Shown here: in pieces, positions 47,173-56,426 of the stretch
Position numbering within the stretch: position 1 is the first letter of the stretch
Layout: each line of letters begins with the position of its first letter
Assembly (NCBI RefSeq): GCF_040438645.1
Contig: NZ_CP159253.1
Coordinates: 1,240,001 to 1,304,000, forward strand
Reading direction: 5' to 3'
From: Mesorhizobium sp. WSM2240
GTDB taxonomy: Bacteria > Pseudomonadota > Alphaproteobacteria > Rhizobiales > Rhizobiaceae
DNA: 64,000 bases
The notes under the pieces: generated by a model
What the model was told of the DNA's origin: nothing
Database searches by the model: none
Seen by the model: the letters and a program-made list of their open reading frames with translations, nothing else
Position numbers and translations under genes: made by a program

Positions 47173-48546
47173 CTAATAAGCATACTCCAGGAAAACCGGC
47201 TCGATCGAGCCGCCCCAGCGCGTGTGGTAGGCGTTGAGCATTTCCTCCGCACTGGTGGTGCCGCGCGCCACCACTTCGTCCAGCGTCGACAGGAAGCCCG
47301 TTTCGTCATAGCCTTCGCGGTTCTTGCGGTCGCGGTTCTTCAGGCCGAGCCGCGAGATTTTGAGCGCCTCGCGCGCGATGCTGCGCAAATCGGTGTCGCG
47401 GAATTCGGTGGCGATGCCGTGCTCCGGCACCGCGGCGCGCATGTCGCGGACCTCCTCGAAGCTCCAGTCGGCGGTCAGCTGCTCGGCGGCGTCGATCGCC
47501 TCCTCGTCATAGAGCAGCCCGACCCAGAAGGCCGGAAGCGCGCAGATGCGCCGCCACGGTCCGCCGTCGGCGCCGCGCATTTCGAGAAAACGCTTCAGCC
47601 GTACGTCGGGAAACAGCGTCGACAGATGGTTCGCCCAGTCGCCGATCGTCGGCACACCGTCCGGCATCTGGTTGTGCGCTGACCCCGCCATGAACTGGCG
47701 AAAGGTCATGTGGGTCATGTCGTGATAGCGCCCGTCGCGGATGACGAAATACATCGGCACGTCGAGCGCCCATTCGACATAGTCGGCAAAGCCGAAGTCG
47801 GGCGAGAAGCAGAAGGGCAGCAGGCCCGAGCGCTGGTTGTCGGTGTCGGTCCAGATCTCGCCGCGCCAGCTCTGCAGGCCGTTGGGGCGGCCCTCGGTGA
47901 AGGGCGAGTTGGCGAACAGCGCGGTGGCGAGCGGCTGCAGCTTCAGCGACACTTGCATCTTGCGGCGCATGTCCGCCTCGCTCTCGAAGTCGAGGTTAAC
48001 CTGGATGGTGCAGGTGCGGTACATCATGTCCAGGCCCTTGGTACCGACCTTGGGCATGTAGCGTGTCATGATCTCGTAGCGCGATTTCGGCATTTTCGGC
48101 GTTTCGGAAAGCCGCCATTTCGGGCTGCCGCCGAGACCGAGGAAGCGGATGCCGAGCGGCTCGGCGATCTCGCGCAGTTGCGCCAGATGCGCGTTACCCT
48201 CCCGGCAGGTCTGGTGGATCGTCTCCAGCGGCGCGCCGGAAAGCTCGAACTGGCCGCCGGGCTCCAGCGAGATCGCGCCCTGACCCGTCGGTTCGACCAG
48301 TCCGATCACCCGCTCGTCATCGAGGATTGGGTCCCAGCCCAGCGTACGCTGCATGCCTTCAAGCAGCGCGCGGATGCCGCGCTCGCCGCCATAGGGCACC
48401 GGCGCATTGCCGTCCACATAGAACGGGAATTTCTCGTGCTCGGTGCCGATGCGCCATTTGTCCTTGGGCTTGTTGCCCTCGGCCAGATACTCGACCAGTT
48501 CGTCGATGCTCTCGATCGGCCGGAAATCCGTTGTGTCGCGCGCCAT
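47173..48546 (-). CDS. gshA: glutamate-cysteine ligase (plant/alphaproteobacterial type)
   Basis: 457 aa, first enzyme of glutathione synthesis. It belongs to the GCS2-like group shared by Rhizobiales and plants: WRIGTEHEKFPFYVD near residue 32, EPTGQGAISLEPGGQFELSG near 87-105, GLGGSPKW near 138 and MYRTCTIQVNLDFESE near 175. Two cysteines that form a regulatory disulfide in the plant enzyme cannot be aligned with certainty here. GAGGAAG precedes ATG 48546. gshB is not in the window. Confidence 0.94.
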   Translation of the reverse strand: MARDTTDFRPIESIDELVEYLAEGNKPKDKWRIGTEHEKFPFYVDGNAPVPYGGERGIRALLEGMQRTLGWDPILDDERVIGLVEPTGQGAISLEPGGQFELSGAPLETIHQTCREGNAHLAQLREIAEPLGIRFLGLGGSPKWRLSETPKMPKSRYEIMTRYMPKVGTKGLDMMYRTCTIQVNLDFESEADMRRKMQVSLKLQPLATALFANSPFTEGRPNGLQSWRGEIWTDTDNQRSGLLPFCFSPDFGFADYVEWALDVPMYFVIRDGRYHDMTHMTFRQFMAGSAHNQMPDGVPTIGDWANHLSTLFPDVRLKRFLEMRGADGGPWRRICALPAFWVGLLYDEEAIDAAEQLTADWSFEEVRDMRAAVPEHGIATEFRDTDLRSIAREALKISRLGLKNRDRKNREGYDETGFLSTLDEVVARGTTSAEEMLNAYHTRWGGSIEPVFLEYAY

Positions 48547-49035
48547 TCAATCTTCCTCTGCACGCTCCTGACAAGCGCCGCGCTTGATGGACGCAATCGT
48601 GCCGGCCGATCAAGCAAAAAATCCTGACCATCCTGTCAAGAGCATTGATGCCCACGTTCTGCCGGGGACGGCACGGACGCAAAATCCGTCCCGCGGGGCG
48701 CTTGGGCGGGGTGAGATCCGTTCAGCCTGAGCTACCAAGCTTTGATCCGACCGCCTGCGGCCCCCGCGGCATCTTTCGCACGAAATATCCTGGACAGGTC
48801 TCTTGAATTCGATCGTTCCGGCGGCTACACGGAAACCACCAGACCGGGCCCCTCTGGCAGCTCGCACGAGCTGTGATGTCGGACTGGCATTCCAACCTGG
48901 GGTCTGGTGTTCGTGGAATCCACGTGACGACTGCATAATCGAACCTGCTGCGAAGGCGTTTGAACACATCTTTGCTGGCCCTTGCGCGTCGCTATCCACC
49001 CATGCCGGCACTCCCATTCAAAAAAAGGGTGCCAA
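48547..49035. other. long intergenic region gshA / terC, with hairpin over the terC ribosome site
   Basis: 489 bp with no supported gene on either strand. Just before terC, GGCAC-T-CCC (49007-49015) can pair with GGGTGCC (49027-49033), placing the probable ribosome site (AAGGGTG) in the stem. TerC-family genes are often under yybP-ykoY manganese riboswitches, but I cannot find that motif's conserved core here. Other short hairpins occur (for example TGGAATCCACG near 48916) without clear meaning. Confidence 0.4.
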
Positions 49036-49692
49036 ATGACGGAATACTTTACTGCGGACGCCTTGTCCGCGCTTCTCCAAGTTATCATGATCGACCTCGT
49101 ATTGGCCGGTGACAATGCGATCGTCATCGGCCTTGCTGCTGCCGGCCTGCCGAAGGAACAGCGCGCGAAAGCCATCCTGATCGGCATCATCGCCGCCACG
49201 GTGCTGCGTATCGGCTTTGCCGCTGCCACGACCCAGTTGCTGCAGATCGTCGGCCTCCTGCTTGCCGGCGGCGTGCTCCTGCTCTGGGTATGCTGGAAGA
49301 TGTGGCGCGAGCTGCGCACCACCCATGCCGAGGAGGTTGCCGGCGCCGAGGCGCTCGAGAACAAGGATCTCGACGCGGACGGCAAGATTGCGGCTGGCGT
49401 GCCGCGCAAGACTTTCGCCCAAGCAGCGTGGCAGATCGTCATTGCCGACGTGTCGATGTCGCTCGACAATGTGCTGGCCGTTGCCGGCGCGGCGCGCGAC
49501 CATCCGGGCATCCTGGTGTTCGGCCTTATCCTGTCGATCGCGTTGATGGGCATCGCCGCTACCTTCATCGCGAGGTTGCTACAACGTCACCGCTGGATCG
49601 CCTATGTCGGTCTCGCCATCATACTCTACGTCGCCCTGGAGATGATTTATCGCGGCGGCTTCGAGGTCATGGCAGCGGTGAACGGAGCGTAA
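49036..49692 (+). CDS. TerC family integral membrane protein (YjbE type)
   Basis: 218 aa with about seven membrane helices. The two signature acidic repeats are present: MIDLVLAGDNAIVIGLAAAGL near residue 18 and IVIADVSMSLDNVLAVAGAA near 140; their Asp/Asn residues are thought to bind or conduct metal ions. Members are linked to manganese export or to metalation of exported proteins. The cytoplasmic loop (AEALENKDLDADGKIAAGV) is charged. ATG 49036 follows a possible regulatory hairpin. Confidence 0.9.
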   Translation: MTEYFTADALSALLQVIMIDLVLAGDNAIVIGLAAAGLPKEQRAKAILIGIIAATVLRIGFAAATTQLLQIVGLLLAGGVLLLWVCWKMWRELRTTHAEEVAGAEALENKDLDADGKIAAGVPRKTFAQAAWQIVIADVSMSLDNVLAVAGAARDHPGILVFGLILSIALMGIAATFIARLLQRHRWIAYVGLAIILYVALEMIYRGGFEVMAAVNGA

Positions 49693-49882
49693 GAGTGAAG
49701 CTCTAGCATCGACTGTCTCAGTTGCTCCTCATCGCCCTGCCGGTCGGCGGTTTCGCCGATCGGCAACGTTGCAGCAAACGGGGCCGGCAGTGCGGCCGGC
49801 TACTCTCTCCCCGTCTAAGGTGAGGGGCCGACAGTCAAAAAAACGACTTTGGAAGGCCGACTGACCTGCCAGGATCCGTGGC

Positions 49883-50617
49883 CTACCAATCCCCCACCGT
49901 CGCCTGGATGACGGCGAGCGCCGCCACGGCTGCCGTGTCGGCGCGCAGGATGCGCGGCCCGAGCGGGATGGCGCTGACGAACGGCAAAGCGCGAAGCTGG
50001 CGCCGCTCGGCGTCCGAGAAGCCGCCTTCCGGCCCGACGATCAGCCCGAGCTTGCGGTCGGAAATGCCCTGCAGCGCCGGCAGCGGATTGTTGGTGGAAG
50101 CATCCTCGTCGCAGAAGATCAGCCGGCGTTCGCTGTCCCAATCGGCGAGCAGGCGATCGAACTTCTGCGCCTCGCGCACTTCCGGGATCGCAAGAATGCC
50201 GCACTGTTCGGCCGCCTCCACAGCGTTGGCGCGCAATCTTTCAATTCCGGGTTTGGCTATCTGCGTGTGCTGGGTGATGACCGGCTGCAGCACGCCTGCG
50301 CCCATCTCCACCGCCTTCTGGATCAGATAATCGAGCCGGCCCTGCTTCAGCGGCGCGAAGCAATAGACAAGATCGGGGAGCGGCGGCTGCGGCCTTGTAC
50401 GCTCAACAGCCCGCAGCCGGACGGATTTCTTGGCCTTCACCTCGATGCGGGCCAGCCATTCGCCGTCACGGCCGTTGAAAAGCAGCAGTTCCGCCCCCTC
50501 GGCCAGGCGCAGGACGTGGCTGAGGTAGTGGCTCTGTTCCGGGCTCGCCTCGACGACGGCATCTTCGGCCAGTTCCTGTGGCACGAACAGCCGCTGCATC
50601 TTGTAATTCGCGCGCAT
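49883..50617 (-). CDS. rsmE: 16S rRNA (uracil-1498-N3)-methyltransferase
   Basis: 244-aa SPOUT methyltransferase that modifies U1498 of 16S rRNA. N-terminal PUA-like domain ([31 protein letters not shown]), then the knotted domain with [19 protein letters not shown] near 115, [14 protein letters not shown] near 195 and [16 protein letters not shown] near 220. An internal ATG at 50599 is an alternative start. Monocistronic. Confidence 0.95.
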   Translation of the reverse strand: MRANYKMQRLFVPQELAEDAVVEASPEQSHYLSHVLRLAEGAELLLFNGRDGEWLARIEVKAKKSVRLRAVERTRPQPPLPDLVYCFAPLKQGRLDYLIQKAVEMGAGVLQPVITQHTQIAKPGIERLRANAVEAAEQCGILAIPEVREAQKFDRLLADWDSERRLIFCDEDASTNNPLPALQGISDRKLGLIVGPEGGFSDAERRQLRALPFVSAIPLGPRILRADTAAVAALAVIQATVGDW

Positions 50618-50673
50618 CAGCGACTGATGGGACAGAGCGCGTCGGCGGTCAAGCGAGGGGCGGCGCTAGCGCC

Positions 50674-51366
50674 TTAGTCCAGTTGGCAGGGCCAGCTCGC
50701 CGGGGAGATCAATCCCGCCGGAAGCCTGGTTTCGGCGTCGCCGCAGGCCATGTCGATCTGGTATTGGGTGAGGCCGGTGGCGGCGCTTAGGTCGAGGCCG
50801 GCGAGCCTCGTCAGGTAGAAGAAGGCATTGCTGAAATCGAGTGGGCCGGTGAATTTCGCCTTGCTGAGATCGGCCCGTGTCAGGTTGGCGAGGGTGAAGC
50901 GGCTGCCTGTCAGATCGGCGTTCTTGAAATTGGCGCGACCGAGTTCCGCCTTCTCGAAGCTAGTGCCGACGAGATTCGCGCCTGAAAAGTCGACCCGCTG
51001 CAGCTCTGCATTGACGAATGCCGAGCCTTGGGCGTCGACGCCGCTGAAATCGGTGCGATAGCCTTCGACCTTGGCGAAGTTCGCGCCCTTGGCGCTGGAC
51101 CCGGCCAGCGAGGAGCGCACCAGCGTCGCGCCTTCGAGGTTCGCGCCGTCGAGATTGGAATTCCTGAGGTCGGTTGACGTAAAATCGGTTTCGACCAGGT
51201 TTGCGCGACTGAGATTGCTTTCCCTGATGATTATCCCGCGCTTCGGGCAATCCTGCCAGTCTATGCCCACGCCAGGCATGCTGGCGCAATCGGCTGACAT
51301 TGCGGGGCTGGTAGCCAGAAAAGCGGCGAACCCGGCGGCAACCGCGGATAGAAGGCTGTATCTCAA
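50674..51366 (-). CDS. secreted pentapeptide-repeat protein
   Basis: 230 aa. A Sec signal peptide (cleavage after AMSA, about residue 24) precedes about 20 pentapeptide repeats of the A(D/N)LXX type from residue 50 to 175 (for example ANLVETDFTST, ADLTGSRFTLANLTRADLS), which fold as a right-handed beta helix. Four cysteines, two near each end, may form disulfides. The start is TTG 51366 with a strong GGAGG seven bases upstream. Periplasmic role unknown. Confidence 0.87.
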   Translation of the reverse strand: MRYSLLSAVAAGFAAFLATSPAMSADCASMPGVGIDWQDCPKRGIIIRESNLSRANLVETDFTSTDLRNSNLDGANLEGATLVRSSLAGSSAKGANFAKVEGYRTDFSGVDAQGSAFVNAELQRVDFSGANLVGTSFEKAELGRANFKNADLTGSRFTLANLTRADLSKAKFTGPLDFSNAFFYLTRLAGLDLSAATGLTQYQIDMACGDAETRLPAGLISPASWPCQLD

Positions 51367-51473
51367 AATTTACCTCCGGCCCCGCCTGTCGGGTTCACGC
51401 TTTACATTACAACCAGCGATGCTCTTCCTGAAAGGCGATTTTTCCCGGCACCCCGTTCCATGGTTCAGAAAGC

Positions 51474-52121
51474 CTATCCGCCGGCCTTGCCGGCCCACAC
51501 CGGCCTGTAGCCGGAACGAAGAATCGCAACCGTGGCAGGCGGCGTGACGAGCCGCAGCGCCGGGCTGCTCAGCGCCTCGCGATCGAGCGCCGGGCCATAA
51601 CCTGAAAAGGTCCAGGGCAGGGCGACCCCACCTTTAAGCGCGAATGCCCGGCCGCCCGAAGCCACGACCGTGCCGTCGGGCAGGGCGCGCAGCGCTTCCG
51701 CGTCGACCGGCTTCGCCTGGCCGCCGGAAGCAAGACGCTCCCCATGCAGCCTGGCGTCGATCTCACCGGCCTTCGGTGCAGCGACCCGGAAAGCGTCGCC
51801 ATAATGGCCGGCAAAGGCCTTGGCCCGCTCGCGCTGGCAATAAAAGCAGGGGCGGTGGCCGGCGGCCAGCGCCGTCACCTCGTCGAGGAAGAACAGTTCG
51901 GTCCAGCCGGCATTGCCGGACGGCGCATTGCGGCCCATCACCGCGCGCCTGCGGCCGCGGAACTCACATACGCAGATGAGCCAGGCGTTCGTGGTCCAGC
52001 GCCGCGCAAGCAGCGTGCGCGTCGCCGGGTCGTGGATGACGCCGCGGTTGCCGGTGAACATGCCGCGCGCCGGGACCGCGTGGATTTCGCCGAACGGGTC
52101 GACGCGGTTTTGCAGCGGCAT
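51474..52121 (-). CDS. hypothetical protein with paired cysteines, 215 aa
   Basis: No family recognised. The N-terminal part holds GEIHAVPARGMFTGNRGVIHDP and a CVCEFRGRRRAVMGRN segment, followed by RPCFYCQRERAKAFAGHY; the C-x-C and C-x-x-C pairs (about residues 51-53 and 88-91) could bind zinc, as in HNH-like or restriction-associated domains, but no catalytic His motif is convincing. AGGGAG precedes ATG 52121. Divergent from the glutamine amidotransferase gene, 73 bp away. Confidence 0.75.
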   Translation of the reverse strand: MPLQNRVDPFGEIHAVPARGMFTGNRGVIHDPATRTLLARRWTTNAWLICVCEFRGRRRAVMGRNAPSGNAGWTELFFLDEVTALAAGHRPCFYCQRERAKAFAGHYGDAFRVAAPKAGEIDARLHGERLASGGQAKPVDAEALRALPDGTVVASGGRAFALKGGVALPWTFSGYGPALDREALSSPALRLVTPPATVAILRSGYRPVWAGKAGG

Positions 52122-52194
52122 GGCCGGCTCCCTTTCTGGCGTGCGCAAGCCATGATATCGATCGCGACACCTTTGTCATTCCGAAGGATTTTCG

Positions 52195-52893
52195 ATGCGC
52201 GTTCTTGTTGTCCAGAACTACGACAACACCGGGCTTGGCCAGATCGGCACGGCGCTTCGCGAAGCAGGCGCCGAGATCGATATGCGCAACGCCCATCTCG
52301 GGGATGCGCTGCCTCCGGAAGCGAATGGCCACGACGCCCTCGTGGTCTTGGGCGGCGGCCAGAATGCGCTCGCCGACGATGAGTATCCCTATATTCCGGC
52401 GCTGCTTGCCCTGATGCGCGATTTTGAAAGCCGCGACCGGGCGGTGCTCGGCATTTGCCTTGGCAGCCAATTGCTCGCCCGCGCCTACGGGGCCGAGAAC
52501 CAAATCGGGGCAGCGCCGGAGTTCGGCTGGCAAAAAGTCTCGCTGACCGAAGACGCGGCTGCCGATTCTGTGCTCGGCGCGCTGCCGCGGGAGTTTTCGA
52601 TCTTCCAGTGGCACGACGATACCTTCACGCTTCCGTCCAATGCCATTCGCCTCGCCTCCAATGCGGCCGCGGCGAACCAGGCATTCCGCATCGGCCGTGC
52701 GGCCTATGGCTTCCAGTTCCATTTCGAGGCCGACCGGTCACTCATCCGCCACTGGAACACGGCCTTCGCCGCCTTTCTCGCCGACCGCCAGCCCGACTGG
52801 CCGGCACGCTTCGACGCGGAGGCGGAACATCACGGGCCGGATGCCGATGCTGCTGGCCTGGCGCTCGCCCGCGCCTGGGTGGCCGCGATTTAG
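52195..52893 (+). CDS. class-I glutamine amidotransferase-like protein
   Basis: 232 aa. Triad residues are visible: the nucleophile Cys in LGICLGSQLLA near residue 90, and the His/Glu pair in GFQFHFEAD near 178. Similar to stand-alone GMP-synthase-like amidotransferases such as PuuD-unrelated GATase1 proteins. GAAGGA precedes ATG 52195. No synthase partner is adjacent; the acceptor substrate is unknown. Confidence 0.88.
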   Translation: MRVLVVQNYDNTGLGQIGTALREAGAEIDMRNAHLGDALPPEANGHDALVVLGGGQNALADDEYPYIPALLALMRDFESRDRAVLGICLGSQLLARAYGAENQIGAAPEFGWQKVSLTEDAAADSVLGALPREFSIFQWHDDTFTLPSNAIRLASNAAAANQAFRIGRAAYGFQFHFEADRSLIRHWNTAFAAFLADRQPDWPARFDAEAEHHGPDADAAGLALARAWVAAI

Positions 52894-52913
52894 CTACACT
52901 CGAAGCTGCCGCC

Positions 52914-53023
52914 CCTCATCCGCCTGCCGGCTCCTTCTCCCCGTGAAGTGCGGGGAGAAGGAAGACTACCGCGACGCTGACGCCTCCCTCTCCCCGTTTT
53001 TTTCACGAGAGAGGGTAAGGGTG
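52914..53023. repeat. dispersed mosaic palindrome, family B, copy 1
   Basis: Begins GCCCCTCATCCGCCTGCCGG, then CTTCTCCCCGT...GCGGGGAGAAGG, and after ~20 bp a second part CCCTCTCCCCGT...GAGAGAGGGTAAGGGTGA. The same blocks in the opposite order and strand make up the element at 56336-56402. This is the pattern of rhizobial intergenic mosaic elements (RIME-like). It fills most of the gap behind the glutamine amidotransferase gene; the remaining ~200 bp hold a possible 46-aa gene. Confidence 0.85.
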
Positions 53024-53227
53024 ATTTGTAGTCTGCCACGCCGCCAGCCCAGTGACAAAAATGCACCGCCGCCGAAATCTCGTGTGGATGGCCGCTCCGG
53101 CCGCTGGCGGATTTCTCGGCAAACGCCTAGAAGGCGGCCGCTTTCTGCGGCGCGAACGGCTGACCGGCTTCGCGGTGGAAACCGAAAAGTAACCCTGACA
53201 GTGCAGACATACCGAAGTCCAACCGAG

Positions 53228-53368
53228 ATGACCCCCGTGAAAGCAGCACTCCTGTCGTTCGCAATGATGTCCGCCATCGTGCTGTGCGGATTCGGCATCT
53301 ATACGGCCACCGCTTCCGCGGACCATGTCGTCATCGACGGCTACGGCGTCACCGCTTCCCGTTTTTGA
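53228..53368 (+). CDS. possible small membrane or exported protein, 46 aa
   Basis: MTPVKAALLSFAMMSAIVLCGFG opens a hydrophobic helix (residues 5-28) and ATASADHVVIDGYGVTASRF ends the protein; ASA-D could be a signal peptidase site. No clear Shine-Dalgarno is seen. Short hydrophobic genes like this are common in Rhizobiales, but this one is supported only by composition and position. Confidence 0.4.
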   Translation: MTPVKAALLSFAMMSAIVLCGFGIYTATASADHVVIDGYGVTASRF

Positions 53369-53400
53369 GCGCCGGGCCCGGAGCGCCAAGGCAACTGCGA

Positions 53401-54195
53401 TCACGTCCGGACCGAGAGCACCCGCTTCTCGGCGCCATCCACAACCAGCGCCGTGAGCACGCCCGACCGGTAGGCCAGCGTGTCGACATTGACGCGGTTC
53501 GGCAGGATTTGGGGCTCGGCGAACGGCGTGTGGCCGTGCACGATGATCTTCGGGTGCAGGCCGTTATAGTCTAGGAAATCCGCGCGTATCCAGATCAGGT
53601 CCTCCGCCGCCTGCTTGTCGAGCGCGACTTCGGGGCGAATGCCGGCGTGGCAGAAAAAGAAGTCGCCCATGGTCGCGCTGAACGGCCGCGCCCGAAGGAA
53701 GGCTACATGACTTTCGTCGACGGTCTTCATCAGCGCCGAATGGCTTTCGCGCAGGGCGGCGAGGTTGCCACTGTCCAGTGTCACGCCGTAGGATCGTGCG
53801 GTTTCGGCCCCGCCGAAGCGCGCGAACAGCGTCGCCGGGTCGGGATTGTCGAGAAATTCTAGGAAACCGATATCATGGTTGCCGGCGAGCGAAACGATCC
53901 GCTCATCGCGCCGATGGGCCGCGACCAGGAAATCCAGCACCGCCTTCGAATCGGGACCCCGGTCGACATAGTCGCCGAGATGGACGATGCGCCAGTCGGC
54001 TGGCCGGTCGCGCGCGATCTCCGCCTCGATCCGTTCGTGCATGAGCTTCAGGAGGTCGGCGCGCCCATGAACGTCGCCCATGGCGTAGATGCGCATGCCT
54101 TCCGGACCGCGCGCATCGAGGAAATGGATGCCCGGCCGCGTTGGTCCTTCCGGGCTTTGGGCATCCTTGCCGGGTTTCGGATTGTAAGCGTCCAT
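53401..54195 (-). CDS. serine/threonine protein phosphatase-like metallophosphoesterase
   Basis: 264 aa. The three phosphoesterase motifs are intact: GDVHGRAD near residue 41, GDYVDRGPDSK near 73 and GNHD near 104, with a later HGHTPF near 222, so a two-metal centre is expected. It resembles bacterial PPP-family phosphatases (PrpA/lambda type) and also ApaH-like enzymes. It starts 10 bp after the lutC stop, so it may be the last gene of the lut transcript. Confidence 0.9.
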   Translation of the reverse strand: MDAYNPKPGKDAQSPEGPTRPGIHFLDARGPEGMRIYAMGDVHGRADLLKLMHERIEAEIARDRPADWRIVHLGDYVDRGPDSKAVLDFLVAAHRRDERIVSLAGNHDIGFLEFLDNPDPATLFARFGGAETARSYGVTLDSGNLAALRESHSALMKTVDESHVAFLRARPFSATMGDFFFCHAGIRPEVALDKQAAEDLIWIRADFLDYNGLHPKIIVHGHTPFAEPQILPNRVNVDTLAYRSGVLTALVVDGAEKRVLSVRT

Positions 54196-54204
54196 GGGCT
54201 GGAT

Positions 54205-54879
54205 CTATGCCCCCACGACGAGGATGTGCAGCGCCCGCGGGCCATGTGCGCCGAGGATGAGCTTCTGCTCGATGTCGCCGGAGCGCGAAGGCCCGGAGAC
54301 GAGATTCAGAGTGCGCGGCATCTTTCCCTTTCCGAACGTCTTTCGGACCTTCGCGATCGCCGTTTCGAGGTCGCCGTCGATATCGGCGGCGTCGATGACG
54401 ACAATATGATGCTCGGGCAGGAAATTGATCGTCGTCGGATTGCCGGCGCCCGAAAGCATGACCAGCGTCCCGGTCTCGGCGATGCCGCCCGCCGCATGGC
54501 TGACGCCGGCCGCGTCGTCGCCGTCCGAGGGCCCCTGCTTGACCTCCAGCGCCCGCTGCTTGCGCCACGGCATCGTCGCCAGCCTCGGATCGCCGCCCAT
54601 GCGCACTGACGCGGGCAAATTCTTGCCGCGTAAATATTCCGCCACCGCCGCCGGTACATGTTCCGGTTTCGGGATGCGCTGGACCGTGGCGAACAGTTTT
54701 TCAGCCATGGCGCAGAACAATTCGACGCGGTCGGCCGCCGGAAGCTGCCCGCGCGCCGGAATGACGCCCTGCGGCGCTTTGTTCAGCCTGTCGGCCACGA
54801 TCTTCCGGCGCATCTCGTCGCTCGACGGATGGCCGAGCGACTGCCGCACCTTGTTCAGGATCGCGTCGCGGGAACTCAT
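54205..54879 (-). CDS. lutC: lactate utilisation protein C (LUD domain)
   Basis: 224 aa LUD-domain protein. Motifs: GIAETGTLVMLSGAGNPTTINFLPEHHIVV near residues 135-160 and NLVSGPSRSGDIEQKLILGAHGP near 195. Part of the LutABC complex that oxidises L-lactate to pyruvate. Its ATG overlaps the lutB stop by four bases (ATGA), so the genes are translationally coupled. Confidence 0.93.
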   Translation of the reverse strand: MSSRDAILNKVRQSLGHPSSDEMRRKIVADRLNKAPQGVIPARGQLPAADRVELFCAMAEKLFATVQRIPKPEHVPAAVAEYLRGKNLPASVRMGGDPRLATMPWRKQRALEVKQGPSDGDDAAGVSHAAGGIAETGTLVMLSGAGNPTTINFLPEHHIVVIDAADIDGDLETAIAKVRKTFGKGKMPRTLNLVSGPSRSGDIEQKLILGAHGPRALHILVVGA

Positions 54880-56309
54880 CGCGCCGCCTCCCGCGCTATG
54901 TCGCGCTTGCCCAATTGCTGCATAAAGGTTCGCTTCTCGGGCGCTGGCAGCTCGCGATGCTTCGTCCAGCCGCCGGCGAGCGGCAGATAGCCGAACCTGC
55001 CCCGGCCGCGGTCGAGCAGCGACAGCATCGGGATCGCGATCGACGTTGCGAAGCGGTAAAGCGAGGGCCGTTTGGCCAAGAATGCCCAGAGCTTCAGCCC
55101 GGCGCGCTGGGTGGCGGGATTCAGCCCGCGCTCGAATTCGCGCTCGCGCCAGTGCCGCATCATTTTTGGCAACGGGATCTTCATCGGGCACACGCTTTCG
55201 CAGCGGCCGCAGAAGGTCGAGGCGTTGGGCAGGTGGCCTGCCTTGTCGACGCCGATCAGCGACGGCGTCAGCACCGCGCCCATCGGGCCGGGATAGACCC
55301 AGCCATAGGCGTGGCCGCCGACCGCGTGATAGACCGGGCAATGGTTCATACAGGCGCCGCAGCGTATGCAGCGCAGCATGTCCTGGAACTCCGTTCCGAG
55401 CATCGCCGATCGGCCGTTGTCCAAGAGCACGACGTGGTACTCCTCCGGCCCGTCCGGATCGCCGGGACGGCGAGGCCCGGTCGACATCGTCGTATAGACG
55501 CTCATCTCCTGCCCGGTCGCCGAGCGCGCCAGCACCCGCAAGATCTGCGCGGCGTCCTCCAGCGTCGGCACGATCTTTTCGAGCGACGCCACCACGACAT
55601 GGACCCTGGGCAGGATCTGCGTCAGGTCGCCATTGCCTTCATTGGTAACGATGATCGATGTGCCGGTCTCGGCGACGAGGAAATTGGCGCCGGTGATTCC
55701 GACATCGGCATCGAAATAGGCAGAGCGCAGCACCCGGCGCGCCTCGTTGAGCAGTGTTTCGGGTTCCGACAGGTCGCGGCCGGGCGGCAGATGGTCGTGC
55801 ACGCGGCGGAAATCCGCCTCGACCTGCTCCTTATTCAGGTGAACCGCCGGCGCGATGATGTGGCTCGGATGCTCGCCGCGCAACTGGATGATGTATTCGC
55901 CAAGATCGGTCTCGACCGGTCGGATGCCTTTCTCGGCGAGGAAATCGTTGAGCGCGATCTCCTCGGTGATCATCGACTTGCCTTTGGTCACCGTCCGCGC
56001 GCCGGCCGAACGGCATATGTCGAGAATGATGTTGCGCGCATCCTCCGCTGTCTCGGCCCAATGCACATGGCCGCCGGACGCCTTCACTTTCGCTTCGTAG
56101 GCCTCGAGATAGAGATCGAGATTTTCCAGCGCATGGTCCTTGATGGCGCGGGCGCTGTCGCGCAGCCGCTCGAATTCCGGCAGCGCGTCGACGGCCTTGA
56201 GTCGCTTGTCGATAAAGCCTGAGCGGACATTGCCGAGCGCCTTCTGCAATTGCACGTCGGCCAGCGCGCCGGCCGAGTTTTGCTTGAAGGTGGGGGAGGT
56301 GATCTGCAT
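54876..56309 (-). CDS. lutB: lactate utilisation iron-sulfur protein B
   Basis: 477 aa. The LUD-type N-terminal domain has VTKGKSMITEEIALNDFL near residue 110. The ferredoxin-like part carries two [4Fe-4S] motifs, CIRCGACMNHCPVYHAVGG near 315 and CGRCESVCPMKIPLPKMM near 365. It probably passes electrons from lactate oxidation to the quinone pool. A 117-bp gap containing a mosaic repeat separates it from lutA, yet lutB and lutC stay overlapped. Confidence 0.94.
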   Translation of the reverse strand: MQITSPTFKQNSAGALADVQLQKALGNVRSGFIDKRLKAVDALPEFERLRDSARAIKDHALENLDLYLEAYEAKVKASGGHVHWAETAEDARNIILDICRSAGARTVTKGKSMITEEIALNDFLAEKGIRPVETDLGEYIIQLRGEHPSHIIAPAVHLNKEQVEADFRRVHDHLPPGRDLSEPETLLNEARRVLRSAYFDADVGITGANFLVAETGTSIIVTNEGNGDLTQILPRVHVVVASLEKIVPTLEDAAQILRVLARSATGQEMSVYTTMSTGPRRPGDPDGPEEYHVVLLDNGRSAMLGTEFQDMLRCIRCGACMNHCPVYHAVGGHAYGWVYPGPMGAVLTPSLIGVDKAGHLPNASTFCGRCESVCPMKIPLPKMMRHWREREFERGLNPATQRAGLKLWAFLAKRPSLYRFATSIAIPMLSLLDRGRGRFGYLPLAGGWTKHRELPAPEKRTFMQQLGKRDIAREAAR

Positions 56310-56335
56310 CAGCGCGCCTCCTCACAAAGCCGGCG

Positions 56336-56402
56336 CTGCCCCTCACCCTTACCCTCTCCCCGTAAATTACGGGGAGAAGGTGCCGGCAGGCGGATGAGGG
56401 GC
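56336..56402. repeat. dispersed mosaic palindrome, family B, copy 2 (inside lut operon)
   Basis: Blocks CCCTTACCCTCTCCCCGT, ACGGGGAGAAGGTGCCGGC and AGGCGGATGAGGGGC form a large hairpin with outer arms CCCCTCA/TGAGGGG. It is the inverse of the copy at 52914-53023. It lies between lutA and lutB, so it would be transcribed within the operon mRNA, where it may affect stability or the lutA:lutBC ratio. Confidence 0.88.
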
Positions 56403-56426
56403 GATTCCAAGCTGAAACCTGTCATC

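Noticed and set aside
48780..49000. yybP-ykoY manganese riboswitch before terC
   Set aside because: I expected one for a TerC-family gene, but the conserved GGGGAGTAG and CGGGCCC...GGCA core arrangement is not present; GGGCCCCTCTGGC at 48847 alone is not enough.
49806..49830. Third copy of the family B mosaic element
   Set aside because: Only CTCTCCCCGT and AGGTGAGGGG fragments match; too short and degenerate to call as a feature.
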